DNA of 64,000 bases from Monarcha castaneiventris obscurior (lineage: Eukaryota > Chordata > Aves > Passeriformes > Monarchidae), in NCBI GenBank assembly GCA_026261815.1, contig JAMPIT010000417.1, forward strand, positions 6,915,501 to 6,979,500, in the 5' to 3' direction. Below the pieces are notes generated by a model. The model was not told the DNA's origin. It saw only the letters and a program-made list of their open reading frames with translations, and searched no databases. Below, piece after piece: positions 1 to 15,100 of the stretch. The first letter of the stretch is position 1; every line of letters begins with the position of its first letter. The position numbers and the translations under genes are program-made.

Positions 1-66
1 TGGGAGAGGGAGGCAGTAAGCGAAGCCCCCGGCTGAGTGAGAGAATGAGAGATGCCACCTACTCAC

Positions 67-127
67 CTCCCTTTTTATTGGCAGCTCCCAGTCCTGAGAG
101 AGGCTGAAGGCAAATTTGCAGAGGACT
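67..127 (-). CDS. SGSM3: SGSM3 exon 21 (residues 706-726)
   Basis: Begins with A, completing split Arg706, and encodes [20 protein letters not shown], ending in phase 0 at GAG|GTGAGT. The human protein continues about 25 residues to its C-terminus, so one more exon is expected beyond the start of the window. Positions 1-66 read as intron. Confidence 0.9.
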
Positions 128-3100
128 CTGCAATGCAAACAGAAGAGAGTGATGTTAAAACAGACCCCCCAGACCACACTCCTGGCCTGTGCCCACAACT
201 GCTGCCCCAGGCACACTAATACACTGTCTCCCCAGCTTGTGCTGGCATGCCACTAAGCTTACAAGGATGAAATTCCTTGTTTGATGGTGTTGAAAAGACA
301 GCAGCAGTCACTCATTCCCTGTTTCCCCCTCCTTGCTGAGCTTCACATCCTGCCAGGCTCAGGCTGGAAGGAGGAGCTTGAAGATGTGACTCAAGTGCAG
401 CCCCTACAGAGCCTGGTGCAGTAGCACAGGGAGGCACGGGCAGCCCCGGGCTCTGGGGAACCACAGACAGGCCTGGCCGAGGGCTGCACGCAGCTGGCAA
501 TGGCAGATTGCAGGTTCCCCTCCAGGAAGCAGATCCCTGCCAGTAGCACCTCAGAGTTCTGCAGCCCCCTCTCTCTCTCTGGAGCAAGAGAAGTGTCCTG
601 CAGCAGAAGTGCTGTAAGGGGTTGGCACGGGAAACTCCCTTGCTGCCTGGGAGAATGACATCAGACATGAACCAGTCCCCCTCGGTTCTTTGGCTGTGCC
701 CTACTGGCACTGCCCCCATGCTGTAAGAAAGCAGCCAGGGCAGCCCAGAGGTGGAGGAAACCCCCTCCCATTCAGCAGCAGACTGAGAACATGACACCCT
801 GAGGTGTGCACACACACGGGCCTGCTCTGGCTACAGATGCTCCCACTGGGGCCCGAGGCAGCCCAGCACTGCAGACAAAAGCCAGCTCCCACTGAATGGC
901 AGCAGCAACCAGGCTGGAGCAGTGGTGATGGCAGGGGACTTTCCCTCCAGCATCCTGGGACTTCAGCTGGCTTTGCAGAGTGCAGGAGGGCCAGGAGCAT
1001 GGATGCCAGGAGTCATGGGGATGTGTGCCCTGGGCTCCAAGTGACTGCCTTGTGTGAACTCAGGCATTAAAGCTGCTTTCAGCCCCTGCCATCACTCCCT
1101 CACCTAACCAGGGAGTCAGTGGGTGACTGACTCCTTCCCAGCCAATGACAGTCCAACTGTCTCCCTCGTACATTCCCTGTTCCCTGCTTGGACTTAAGAG
1201 TGGCTGGCAAAGAACATGGAGAGAGCAGTGGGGTTGAAAAGGCAGTCTCTCCATCAGAGTAGGTGTACAGCAGGAGGTTGCTGGCAGGCAAAGGCTGCCT
1301 GCTTGTCACAACAGGTCCCCAGGAGCGAAGATCTACTCTTGGATCAGGCAGGCACAGTGCCTCACATTAAACTGTCCAGAGGTTTGTTGCTGCCTTAGCA
1401 GACAGGAAATCTCTGCAACTGTGATGCTTGGGCAGCCCACTCTGCAACTCACTGGAGAGGGCCCAAACCCAGCCATAGTGAGGGCCACCTCCCGCAGAGG
1501 AGGAGGAAATCCATTCCAGACACTGGCAAGGCCCATGAGGACACTCACCTCAGCTCACATTTGATCTGCACCCAGCCAGGACTGCGTAGGAATGACCAGG
1601 GATGGAACCATTTCTCCACGGTCTGCAGGCTTGAGCACAGCACCTCCAGCCACAAATGCAGCACCTGCTCACTGCAACAGTGGGGTAGAGGCACATTACT
1701 CAGCTGCAGCCAGGCAAAGAAAACCCACCCCTCTGGGACAGTCTATTTTCAGCCCAAGCCTTGACCCCCACCCACAGTCCTGTCCCCAGTGGGAACAGGA
1801 TAACCCAGTTAACTTGTGTGAGCCACTCCACACAATAGGAGCTCCTTCTTCCAGCTAGGAATCAGGCCAGCACAATACACAAGGAACAAGTCTCACCCAG
1901 TGGCTGCAGTGAAAGGGGGAAAAACGATGCTGTGGCCTAAGACTGGAACCACCGCTGCCCTTAAGCCCACTCTGTCCCTTCCCAAGCTCTTGCACCCACA
2001 ATGCTGAGGGTATCAGGGCCAGATGACTCACTTGAGTCCAACACAGATGAGAGAACGAAGCTTCACGTCCATCTGTGCATGTGCAGCATCGTGTGTCATG
2101 TTCACAGTCTGAACCGCCTGCAGGGAGGGAACGTGTGGTTACTGCTGGGCAGCCATTTCAGCAACACAGCCAAATGCTGCCCTCCCTGGAGCTCCCACCC
2201 TCACCAGTGCACCAGAGGGGCTAAGGGAAGGTCTGGGAGACTCTCGAGCATCTCCTTCCAACAGTCTCCACAGGGAACATCCCCGAAGTAGGAGCTGGGC
2301 TCTGGCTGGGCTTGGGAGCACTCACCCGGTAAAGCAGCTCCTCTGGAGTTAGGACTTTGCCATCTTCATCGAGCCTGTAAAGATCACAGCAGAGACCCAG
2401 CTAGTTCCAGAGCCACCCTAGGCACACACAGGCCTTTCCTGCTTCATACCCCAACAGCTCTCATGCTACTGCTGAGCCCACGGGTGCCCCCGCAGGCACG
2501 AGAGAGCCAGACACAGATCCAGAAGCTAACAGAGGAGCCCAGGGGAGGGGACAAGAGCCACTGCCAGCCCAGGTCAGCACAGGCACAGCAGCCTACTGAC
2601 ACCCCACCCACAGGAGGATGGGGCAGACCTTGACCCTTGCCAAGGTGCAGAGCAGCATCAGTTTGATGAGCACGGAGGAGGAGGGCACAGACCTGTAAGT
2701 CTTGCAGAGCACGAGGCGAGAATACACAGAATCAAAGTCCCGTTCCACTTCCCGGCTTGCAGCCTAGAGGAGCAGAGGGACAGTCAGCACACTCTGCCCT
2801 ACAATCCCTCACCTCAACCCTCTGGCAATACTGCCCGATGAAAGGGACTGGGACATCTCACCTCTTCAATGAACAGCCAAGGGTGGCAGGCTCCCCCCAG
2901 CAGAGATGGCTTCTTCAATCCATGTTCAAATATGGACTTCAAGGCTGGACAGAGCGTCCCTCGCACCAGGTCCGTCACCCCCTCGGTGACAGAGTCATCT
3001 CCAGCGATGGAGTACTGAGGAACAGGAAGAGCCAGCTCTCAGCATACTGGCAGGCAGCAGAGCATGGAGGTGGTTCGCTCACCTACACCTCTGCACAGAC

Positions 3101-6100
3101 CAATTCCATTCCCAGGTGCCTGCCAGAGCCCCCTCCTCCCGTTAACTGCCATGCTCTTGGGTAAGGCGCCATGTTCTGTGCTACTGCAGGGGATCTCCTG
3201 GGACCTTTGTGCTTAGGTGGTGCCCAGCAGACCATACATGTGACCCCAGCACCATCCCGCAGCGTTCAGCACACAGGGATGGGATGGTGTGACCCTGACT
3301 GGGCTAAGGTATGGAGAGGGACTTGCACTGAGTGTCTCTAGGACTCTGTAAGCTGCTGAAAGTCAAGACAAACAGAACTAGATAGGAATTTCCAGGTCAG
3401 GGGGCACACCACTTGGAGGTATCACACTGACACTCTGCTAACGCTCCTGTAAGTGGGATCCTCTCTGTTTCCACAGTTAGGAGGAGAAATGCTCAGCAGT
3501 GCAGGACATGTTTGCACAGAGAGGTGATCTGCATCTAAGGAGCCAGCCCTGAGAGAGGGGGAAGGAAGCAAGTGAGGTGTCAATAGTGACATCTCTCTGG
3601 GGGTTTCTCTTGAGCGTCCTGGGTCAGACTTTGAGCTCTTCCTCACTCCCCAAATGCCGAGAAGAGGGAGAACTGGGCCTTCTCCACTTCCCCTGAACAC
3701 TGCTTAGGTCAACAGCTGCTGCTGTTTGTCTCATTCACACTACCCCAATCTTGAGGGCATATTGAAGTATCTGCTATAGGTAAGTGCCATCTCATCACTG
3801 CCAGCTGTAAGAGGAACCAAGAGAGATTGTCCCCTTGGGCACAGCTGTTTGGGGAGAATTTACTGTCATGGTCACAAAGCATGAGCAGGATCCATAGGTA
3901 CAGCCTCAAAGGAGGAAAAGAACACAGGCAGCTGTGAGCAGACAGAAACACTGCCCAATAGGATCCTGCTGCTTCTCTCCCTGCTGCTTTCTCAGCTTTC
4001 ATCTCTAGGGTCCTTGCAACCCCAGGCATCCCACACGGGTGCCCCTGGCAGCCCTCTGGGGCCCTCATTCACTGCTTGGTCAGCATGAGGAAGTTGAGCA
4101 AGCAGGCTTAGGAAGATAAGCTGCCTGATCATATCACAAAACACTCAATGGCCAGAGAAAGCAAACAGACTGAAGGAGGGAAATCTGTGGCTCTTTTCAA
4201 CTATGTTTTTTTCAGTTATGACGCAATCCTTTTTTTTAATGTGGGTTTTTTTGTAGTTGTGGGGTTTTTTAAGTACCTCTTTACTCCGCTCATCCAAGAT
4301 CTCCACAAATTTTGCAGGAAACCAACCTACAAAGAGTGAACAAAGAGATAAGCCTGACAAAGATACTGAGACATCCTTACACAAAGTCCAGTGGGAGCTG
4401 AGAATAAATAAGAGTTCATAGAGCCCAACCCCAAAGAAGGAAGCAAGCAGCCTCAAAATCACAGTAATTAAGGCAGTGTTATAATTAATAACACTGCCCA
4501 CATGCAGCAGTGATGACAGGCACCATACCACCCTGTGCCAGGAGGATGGAGCCTAAACTTGCCATTTGCAAGAAGTAACCAGGTCACTGCTGCATGACTG
4601 CTCTCATACATTTCCTTTGTCTCTGGCAAATACTCTGTGTACCTGGCACGGCCTTTGCTGCCAGAGCAGTTGTTGTAAATGAATGGATGCTTTGCATCCG
4701 GCCCCACTCTCCCCAGTGCAACACATCCTGTTCTCACCTCTCAGTCCATTCAGCTCTCCCACCCAACAGTGCTCATCCTTCTGGGAAATGATCTGAAAAA
4801 GAGGGAGTAGAAAATGACTGTTGGAGAGGTTGCAGTGGCAGGTGGGGTACAGCTGCCTGGCTTTATGTCCACAATGAGGAACTGCTTTCTTCTCAACTGC
4901 TTTGCCACAGCTGTCTTCTCACATGGCCCAGGGCCTTCAAGGGCACAAAGCTAATGCAAACATCCTGTTCTCCCCAATTCTAGATGGGATGCTCACAGTT
5001 AAATGCAAATGGATGCTATTACAGTCTTACCACAATTCAGTGTGCAGTGTTAAACTGGGACTTGGGTTGGACCAAATCCATCTTTTGCACATCTGTACAG
5101 CAGACAGGAAAGGGACTTTGTGGTGGCAGCGAGAACGACCCACAAGACAACACTCCCAGGAACACACTGCCTCATCCTCAGGCAGCCCCCAGGAGCACCA
5201 GCTGTTTCTCCTGGGCTCCCAACTGGGCTCTGAGCTTATCTTCTCCCTTCTTTCCCTGCAGGAGAGGTAGTGCAGTGTCCCAAACAAGCTGGGTCTGCGC
5301 GTCCCCCCAGTGCCCGTCCCCTGGGCTGACACACCGTGATGATGTCGTTCTTGCGGAAGCCCAGCTCGTCGTCGTCGTGCCGCTCAAAATCCAGCAGAGC
5401 CTTGGCTCGGCGGCGCCGGTTGCGGGAACAGGCCACGTAGTTCTCGTGGTCCCGCTGGTGGCTCTCCATGCTGTAGTCTGGGGTCAGGTCCTAGCAGGCA
5501 TGCACATGAGAGCAGAGAGGAATGAAAAGCCACAGGTGACTCCCAGCTGTCTGCCAAAGCTTGCCTGCCCCTGTTCCCAACCTTTTTCCTGCTCCTAGCC
5601 AGCAGACAACCTCCCAGCACAGCCCTCCTCCACCAGGAATGGATTAAGCAAGCCTCACCCTCAAGCTATTACACCTGGCATGTTCTTTCTCAAGCCCACA
5701 ATTCAGGAGCATTTGAACAGCCCTGTTCTGTGGTGGACACTCAAAACCCATGCCTGGAGCACACAGCAGTGCAGATCCAGCTGTTTCCACTCACAATGCT
5801 GCAGTTCTTGGGATCCACACACTGGAAGTGCCGTGCCACCTGGAGAATGGCCTCCCGCAGGTCAGCCACCAGCTCTGTCTGCTTGATGTTCTTGGCTTTC
5901 AGTGCCTCCAGATCATCATCCCCTGATGGAACCCACGCAGCCAGAGGGAAGGTCAGGGAAGGAAAACAAGTGCATGGTATTTATTTTTAGTTACTATTAG
6001 AAATTTCTGGTTCTGAAGAAACGAAAAAAGCCTAACCAGAAGTACCTAGACTAAGGCAAGTATTTACTGCCAATCTATTCAATAACATAAATAGCAAATA

Positions 6101-9100
6101 CCAATTTGATTGCATCAAATTTTAAGGAGATGGTACTTCAAACCACACATGGAACTGGGATATGTCATCTTTGATCTGTCTGGGAAACTCAGTAAATCAA
6201 GCTACTACTTTAGAGAAGTGTCTACAATATACAGTCAGCTGAAGTGTGGCACATAAGGCTGGAGGATTTGCAGTAATTCTCTTCAACTGAAATTATCTCG
6301 AAATTGTATCAGCTTTTGGTTGAACTACTTCTAAGATTTGTATAACTCACAGGCTGAGAACACATTCTTCACTGAGTTTTGGAAAAGATTTGAAAAACCA
6401 AGACAGCCCACTTTCCTGTGCCAGTTGTGAAGTCAGAGCCACGAGAGCAAAGCCACCACCTGCTTTAGACCTCAACCTCCTTAGGAACCACGCTTCAAAG
6501 GTTTAGGGTATATAGAAATGGTCATGAGCCCAAAGTAAAAGTTACCAAAGCATCTTTCAACTATCACTAATCCCCCCAGGAATTTTGACAGCCTATGTTC
6601 ATTACTTTATGCAGAAAGATACCTGATGGGATGGATTATTTAGACAGTTAATGTATCTGAATGCCTTATACACTGGGTACATGATGTTTGGGAATAATGA
6701 ACCATTTGCTTCTTTTTCTAAAAAAATCTTTATGTATTAAATTCAAAGTGTACTTTCACATATCTATTTTTGCTCTCTCTACAATATACTGAAGATGTGG
6801 TAGCTTGATTAACAAAATTAACAGTTAAATAAATGTATTTTTCACTGAACTCCTATGTTTATACAAACACAGCTTTTATTCAGAAGCCAAGGAAATAATT
6901 GGCTAGCAAATTAGTACTCTGCTTATCTTCTGGCAGCATTATAGAAAACAATGCGAAAAAAGCGTGGCCTGAGCTACAACTGCTGCAACAGCTATATACA
7001 CATTAAGCTTCTGCTAACTGAAAAGTGATTAACAGTACCTTTTAATCATGTGATCTAATTAAAAAGACCCAAACTTTAGGAATGTAAATAGAAGCACGAA
7101 ATTAGATTTAAAATTATTTTTATAATTGTTTTCTATTTGCTACATTAAATTATTTGAGATGCATCAGATACACAGAGCTGAAGAGAAAACTGAACTTTGC
7201 TTCTGGACTAGAAAAATTGTGGGGCACGGTTGCTCCCAGTCCAAGCAACAAAAAAATAAGAAAATCTCCTCTGTGACCAGGGGTAGGATATAGAGCATGC
7301 AAGAACCCTTACTATTCAGAGGTGCAAAGATTGCAAACAGACATGTGAGCACGTAGACGTCGGGGATTCCCAGAAATTTCATGCTGCTAAAATAGAACGT
7401 GACTAGAGAAGAAACTAAACCACAGCCACACTAGCTCTGTGGGCTGCTCTCATTTACATAGATCACTGATTCTTCCTGTCATCTCTCAGTCCCACCTGGC
7501 CAAAATACCATGCTCTTCCCTCTGTTCTCAGATCAATCCTACCCAAACACAAGCAGGAGACACGGGAAGCAAGTTCCACACTCTCCCATGTTAGAGTGGA
7601 CATGGCATAGCAGAAAGCAGCTGGCGTGTCCCCAGCCTCACCTCACTGCACTCAACATGCACACTTTCAAACTTCAACACGTACATTTCCAAACAGGAAA
7701 CCAGTGCATGATCAGCCACACGTGAGGAGGCTCTACTTTGAGCCTGCAAAGGCTGATGAGCTGCACAGCTCTGCACAGGATGAGCTCTCCTGCATTCCCT
7801 TGGTGCAATGCCCACACAACAGGAAAACACATCTGGCACTTTCTGCTCTTCACCAAATTACCTTTCGTTATTTCTTTCTATTCCTGCATTGGAAATCTGG
7901 TTCAACTCCTCAAATCTCAATTGGAGAAAGCCCTGACCAACCTGATCTAGCATGAGCAAGAGTCTGGCTTCGAGCAGGAGCTGTTGGAATACAGACACTG
8001 AGAGGTCTCTTCTAAACAGTGCTCCTGTGATTCTATGACTCCTGTCCAAGTTATTACCACATCTGAATTCACTCTAAGGAAAAAGAATTAAGCTCTGGGT
8101 AAGTCCTCATTCCCTCCCAGATGAGGGCTAAGTACCAGTTCTACACAGTAACTATCACAGGCAGCAGACTTTACATTTAGGATTGATTGATTGTCAGTTT
8201 GCAGTAGAGGGTGAATTTATCACACCCAAGCTTTCCTTCCTCTTACTTGGGCTGAATTTTTCCATTGTGGTCAACTGCTGCAGGATGACAACTTCTCAGT
8301 TTTAACCAACATTTTAAATATTAGGAATAATGTTAGGTAAAAAATATGATGGTCATTGTACAGAAGTCCCACTAAAATGAGAAAACCCTATCAATTATCT
8401 TAGTTCTACCACTGATATATTTTGAAGCTCAAACTTAAAGTTTATCTTTGTGCATGTGTATAACTCACTATCACCTCCATAAAAATACTCAAACACAGTC
8501 AAGGAGACAGACACAAGAAAGGTGCATGTGGCAGCCAAGTTCCTGCCAGTTCAGTCTGTACCAACTGTATGATAACATTACATACAAAAGCTCTGAGTTT
8601 AGGTTACACAAGCAACTCTCCTGTGTTTCTTCACTTCTGCATGCTTGACTTTACAGCATTATGGGTATTCTACCATAATTTTTCTATGTAATGCTGTGGG
8701 TGCTTGTAGGAAGCCTGTGACAGTATATCAGCTTCCTGGAGAACATCAGAAATGCTGCTCTCTGGAAAGAACAGTAAAGCCCATTTTTAGATTTATTCAG
8801 GCCTTTCAACCACAACAGGAACACTGTTTGAGCCCTGTAAATTCACTACATTGTCTTCTTCCGGAAAAACAATTCCTGTGGTGACATGTGGCAATTTCAA
8901 GAAAGCTAGCCAATTTCAAGTAAGGTGATGACAGGGAGGCTTACAGCAGAGAGGGCTCTCATGGAGTCAAGAAATAAGTTACTCTTAAACCCATGCAAAA
9001 GCTGTTCTGACTGTGCCCTTTCTGGACGTATGTTGGCTTGGCTCATAAGTGAAGAAAATTAAGTGTCAAAAGCATTCATGACATTGAACTCTCAGAATAA

Positions 9101-12100
9101 GTAAGGGAAAATATAATGATGCTTTCATTTATAATTTTGATGGGTGACACACTAGACATCCTGCCCTGTCTTAGATCTTCAGAGATGTTCCTGAATTGAG
9201 CAGAGTAACATCAGAGAGTACCACATCCAGACTGTGGACTGCATAAGGTCTGCCAGAAAATGTGTTTGACCTGTTGGTCAGTGCAAGAAGGCCATTACAG
9301 CTGGGCTGAGCTCCACTTGCTGTTGATCACCATTCATGGACTGTCTAACCTAAAATTTACTTTCTGGGCTCAAATCAAAGAAAGCAAGTAGTAAACTGCA
9401 CTTCTTCCCTCTCATCCTTCAGTTCTGACTCCCTCCTCTCCAATCCCTCTGTCCCAACGTTTCCCTGCTTTGCCTGCTCCCCCCTCCTTCCTAAGCTGCT
9501 GTAGCCATCACAACACATGAAAGCTGCAGGATTGTCCTTACCGAAAAGCAGAGAGGTGATGCCAGATTTCCTGCGCTGAGTCCTGCGCCGCACAATCTGA
9601 GGGAGAGGGAAGAGTGAGAACAAAGTGCACACATTAGGACAGATTTCAGAAATAAAATAAAGCAACCCTCCACACCAGTCAGCTCTGGGCAAGGGGTCCT
9701 GACAGCTACCACTAGAAAGGGCAGGCCAGTGAACAGGCAGTTTTAGACAGGAGTTGTTCCAGTCCCAACATACTGAATCAGTTCTACTGCTTCATCTGCT
9801 CCAAGTGCAACACGTTATTTATACCTTAATTATTACAAAGGCATAATTGAAGTTCAAGAATCAACCATGATCCATGTAAATAATTTTAATTCTACTTCTA
9901 TTTGTTGTAAAAAGCAGTTCCACATGTAATTGTATATAAATTTCTAAGTGGATGGCTATTACATTTTAGAATTGCCTGAGTGTCTTGTCTGCTACTGTGG
10001 GTCTTAGTCCAAGATTAAACACAGGCGCATTTTTAATTCAGCTTCTCAAAAGCAGCTGCTGCTGTTTTCTAACTCAACCTTTCAAGGTTATTTTAGTGTG
10101 CCAGGTTCTTACTAATGGATTAAATCCAGTTCCTACTCTCTGTGTGTTTCAAACAAATTCTGCCAAAAGCATATGTTGTTTCTTCTGGTTTCCATTAATG
10201 AAATGCATCACATTTCATCACAACTCTCATGAATGATAATTACAATCATTGCCAATATTCCTTTCATCTGGGGATTTATCAACCAGGACAGATCTGGCAC
10301 CATTTAAATGATACAGAACTTCCAAATACATTTGGAGCCAAAAATCCTCCCAAACAGGAGGACCTCTTGCTCACAAACCGTAACTGGGTGGGAATACGTG
10401 AGGGAATGGTAAAAAGGGAGCAGCAGAGGCAGGTGGGACTCGGTGCACTCACTTTGGATAGATTGTTGACAGTGGTGCTGGAGTTGAGCAGCTGCCCCTG
10501 CTCAGCGATGAGGTAGGCCAGGTGTTTGCGGCGCTGGGTCTCCACCGCCACGTCCGTGAGCGAGCCGGCCACGCGCATGGCCTCCCGCAGCAGCACATCT
10601 GCGTCCTCAATCTGGCTCGGGATGTCTGACAGCGTGTTGAAGATGGAGGCAGAGTTCTCGGACTGGATCAGCTCATCCTCCTGCAACAACACAGCTATTT
10701 TTGCCTCATGGAGTGGTGAATACGACAGCTGTGCTCCTGAGGCTGCTAGATGCAGTTTTACATTCAGTGTACAGCCTCAGCAGGTACAACCAGAAAATTT
10801 CATTAAAAAACCCTTCAGCAGGAAAAGTTCCAGCTACTTTTGAGAGGGGGACAGCATCTTTTACTGCTCTACTGCCCTCTCCTCCCAGAATTGTAACTGG
10901 GGTTTTTTGAATCACGGCATTCACCACTGAAATGAAATCAAATCAGCACAGATTCCCAAACTCAAACCTATTCTGCACCAACCACTAGGAGAGGTCACAG
11001 CAGGGATCTTGCTAGGGATAAGAGAATGGAAGCTGCACTCTGGAGCACTGACCATGTCAAACTGTGCTTCACCTTCCCCTTACTACCAGCAGTATCACCC
11101 TTGTCCTTCCCACAGCAAACTGAATACAAAACTCTTTTTCACATAAAAAAGGAAAAGATCAGGCCAGCCAAATCAAATGCAGCTGGGACAATGCTCATCT
11201 CTTAGAGCATCAGCAGTGGCATCCAAAACTTCCCAGATGATCACAACTTTGGCTTTCTCTCTCCCAGACTGTGCAAAAATAAGAGGTGTCTTGGTTTAGG
11301 TTTAGGCTTAGGTTTAGGTTTAGGTAAGATGGATCCTCAGGCTGGGATCTAGACTGATTAGAGGATGGCAGCTGATGAGGTTTAATTATGTGGCATCAAA
11401 CGAGATATGCACAGGAAACAGCAATCTCTAATTTCTGTGAGGTGCCTTAGAAGTTTTTCACAGCCTCCCGTTCTGAAGGCAGCAGGAAGTTGTGTTCCGT
11501 AACACACCTCCAAACCACATACAGCAAGTGGATACAAAACCTCCTTGCCCCTAAATTTCAGAGTTAAACACTGAAGTACTATAAAGGAGGGAGAGGAGCT
11601 GGGAATTACCTTCATACTTAGCATGCCCAAAGTGACTTGGAACAGCACCAGAGAGCCCTCGTAGAAGAAGAGGTCCCAAATACGCAGCAGCAGCTTGATG
11701 TGGACAACACTAGCAAAAGAGGTGAGGAACCAGTGCAAGGTGATCAAGGAGAGCTCTGTGAACAGAGACATGGAAAATAATCACAATGGAAGAAGTTAGT
11801 CAACCAGTGAAGGTGGACTCTTCTAAGGGCTGTCCTCCACGCATTGCCTCAGGGGCAGGAGGTTTGCTCCTCTCCCTGATGCTCCCCTTTGTGAAAAAAG
11901 AACAATACTCTGTCTGCATGTCACCCTGGCAAGAACAGCTATGGTTTCTAGGGCACACTCTTACCAATGTCGTGCTCCTGAAGCAGCTTGTCCAGGCGGG
12001 GCAAGTACTGCACGATGAGCTGCCGCAGGACACGCTGGTCTGTCTGCACACCCATGAGGGTGGTGCTGAAGTAGGAGGCAGGAACCAATTCCTCGATGAT

Positions 12101-15100
12101 AGCACACATCATCCAGAAGGCATCTTCCTCCTCCAAGAAAAGCAGCAGAGAGGCAGCCACCTAGGATTTTGAAGAAAGAAAAACTGCATGTCCTAAGAGG
12201 AATAGAACTCTTTCCCCACTTTTTCACATGGAGAGATGGACCAGTATCTAGGTGACAAAAATCTTCCTTCTGCAGGAGCTCTCCTGCAGTCTCCACTGAA
12301 AGGATTTTGCCTCAGTATAATGACTGCCCCCTCCCCAACAGATAGACAAAAGTCTTCCATATCTTTGGATGTGTGGTGCTACTCTGCTCTGCCTTCCTTA
12401 GGAAAAGTATTCCAGGTGGAAGGGATTTCTCTTCAGCTCATCTGGAGACCACAGCATCTGGCAGCACTACCTCAAATCATTCACTCTGGTGTAGCAACCA
12501 GAGACAAACTGATCCCTATGACAAAGACACTGAAAGCAGGTTACCATGCCAGTGCCCTGGCAATATCCAATGTCTGGGTAGAGCCAGGCAAGTCCCCGTA
12601 GTATCCTGCGCAGCCGTGGCACCCCGATGCTGTTCATGTTGGAGAAGCAGGCATTGCTGGGCATTGTGCGTAGCAAGTCCTTTTCAATCTGTCAGGCAGC
12701 CATAAACAACGACAGAGTCAGCTTGCAGCATCTGAAAAACTGCCTTCAGCTCTTTGCACTTCCCCCTGGCCCCCTGCCTCAGGGAACTCTGCCTTCCCAC
12801 ACCCACCTGTAAGTCCTCAGGCACCAAAGAAGGTGGCCCTGTCCAAGTGCCTGGGGTCAGTTTAACAGCCTTTACTGACATGTAGGAAAATGCCAGTGCA
12901 GACAGTGACTTGCTGAATCCCTAGAAATACTTACCTAAACTCAGACCCTAGTTTCACCACCGACAATAGTGAACATACACCAATTGGGAATTTCATCTGC
13001 TTGGATTTCAAGCATGGCTTCCCAACAAATGTATTCCAGAGAAAAAACAACAACCTGGCCAAATCTGTGAGGTCAAAGGAAGAGGGAAAACACCCTTTAA
13101 TAGTTCTGTTGGTGTTTGGAAACTTTGTGTTTGAGGGAACAAAGACAAGCCCTGAAAGCAGCTGCCACAACCTCAACAGGGTATGCCAGCCTTTCACCCT
13201 TCCCTTCCCTCAATGAGTACCAGGATGTTTGCTGAGATGCAACTGCAGCATTGTTTTCTAGTCTGCAAGTAGCATGGATCAAACCCTTTCCCTGCTGTCC
13301 CAGGAAAGAGCAGAGCTAAACAATTGCTATTCCAATGAAAAAAAGGAGAAATATGCCCCAGAGGATTAAGCTTTAGTAGGATTTAACCACATATCCTCTC
13401 AACTGCCCCTGCTGCAGGTGTCAGGCAGACACCCCTTCCCCCTCACACAGCAAATCTTGCCCTTCTTCCCACCCAGCACTAGGAAGTATCTCCTACCTGT
13501 TTGGCAGCAATGGTTTCATCGTTAGAGCTGTTTTTCACAATATCCCGATATGACATCTCTGAGTTCCTCTTCTTCTGCAAAGCCCCTGAAAGGCGCATCC
13601 ACAGCTGGGGGGACAAGGTGAACAGAGATACAAATCACTCAGCCAGCCACACAAGGCCATAATCTGGCACCCCCTCAACCAGGAGATCCCACTCCATGAT
13701 CTCGTACTCTGGGCAGAAGTGCCTGCCCAGAACCAGCAGCACTCTCACCTGTGGCCTCATGCTATGTGGGATGCCAGCCAGCACCAGGGAGCGCAGCTTG
13801 TCTGAATGTGGCAGGGTGACCTCAATTTTGTCCCAGGTGAGGTCACCCACATCATGGTTGTGTGTGAATTCCAGATGAGCCTGCCATTTGAGCCTCTGCT
13901 GCGGCTCCTCCGTCAGTGGGACCCCCAAAAGCTTGCTGGAGTTTGGCTCAGCACCATCTGCTTCAGCAAAGGGAAGGGAAAGGAATGGAGACGAGTGAGA
14001 GAGACAAGGAGAGGAAATGAACACAATCGGGGTGAGGAACAGGATGGCCATCTGAAAAAAGCACGTTCAAAACATTAATTTCTTCCAGAGCATGGAAAGG
14101 CAAAGGTTGGTTTCTAACTGCCTACTCCACGCAGCAAATTTTATGGCCATAAGCAAAAGGCTTGGGACCTTGAGAACTGAGCAGCTGTCAGCAGGCTTCT
14201 AGTCTCTACTTACTCATGATTTAGAGCACAGTGTGGCTGGAATTAAACAAGATCCTGGCAGCAGTTATCCTGCTGGGTTTTGTAAGGATCTGTAAATCAG
14301 GCTGACAAAAGCATAGCAAGCCTCAGAGCTGGAAAGCAGAAGCTATATATGTTCATGGAAGTAATGAGGTGCAAAATGTTAACTTTGGGTATATTTAATC
14401 ACCAAAAAAGCTTTAATAAGGACACTTCCAAATTCACAATGAGAGAGCACCTTAACCTGAGGCTGGCTTCCTAAAATAGATACTTTAGCACAAGGACAGG
14501 TTTGACATAAGGACTCTGTCCTTCATCATATAATACATCCCAATAATGTCCTCCAAATCTTTCTGCTGATTTTCTAATGCACAGGTCTATCAAATGCTCT
14601 GGCTGAAAAAAATCACTGTGTTCTGTCCTCATCTTCAGGTCATTGCTTCATGACTCAAGGTGCCTCAGGGCACACATGCAAACAACTTCTGCCCTTACAT
14701 TATATAGCCTGAGCCCTGGGAATGACCCCCAGAGGAAAAGAAACAATTCCTACATCTCCCACTCTCTTCCTCTTTGCTAAGGCAGCCAGCTGTTGTAGTT
14801 CAATGCTCAGCTGCAATAGCACTCCATGCCTCCTCCTATGTGGTTGCCTGCCTCCATAGCTTGCAGGAAAACTAGGATGTAGTTTTAGGCCTACAACTGG
14901 CCCCACACTTTGACGAGATGTTGAGGTGGGCAGAACGTACCACCACTCACCTTGGCCATGAGTTTTCAACACGAGTTTTTCAACAGGCACATTTCACTGT
15001 GCCTGCTATGAGCCCTTGCAGTGCTACTGAACACAATGGAGATCCCACTGTGAACTGGGAAAGTTGCCCTTTCCCAGCATGCAGCTGCTAATGGAAATGG

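Noticed and set aside
312..815. Minus-strand open frame of 167 codons
   Set aside because: It lies wholly in SGSM3 intron 20 with no similarity I recognise and no splice support.
4984..5598. Plus-strand open frame of 204 codons
   Set aside because: It overlaps SGSM3 exon 13 in antisense, and the minus-strand exon has clear SH3 sequence and splice sites.
11293..11326. Interstitial telomere repeat
   Set aside because: The unit is TTTAGG, not TTAGGG, and only about 33 bp long. It is better called a microsatellite.
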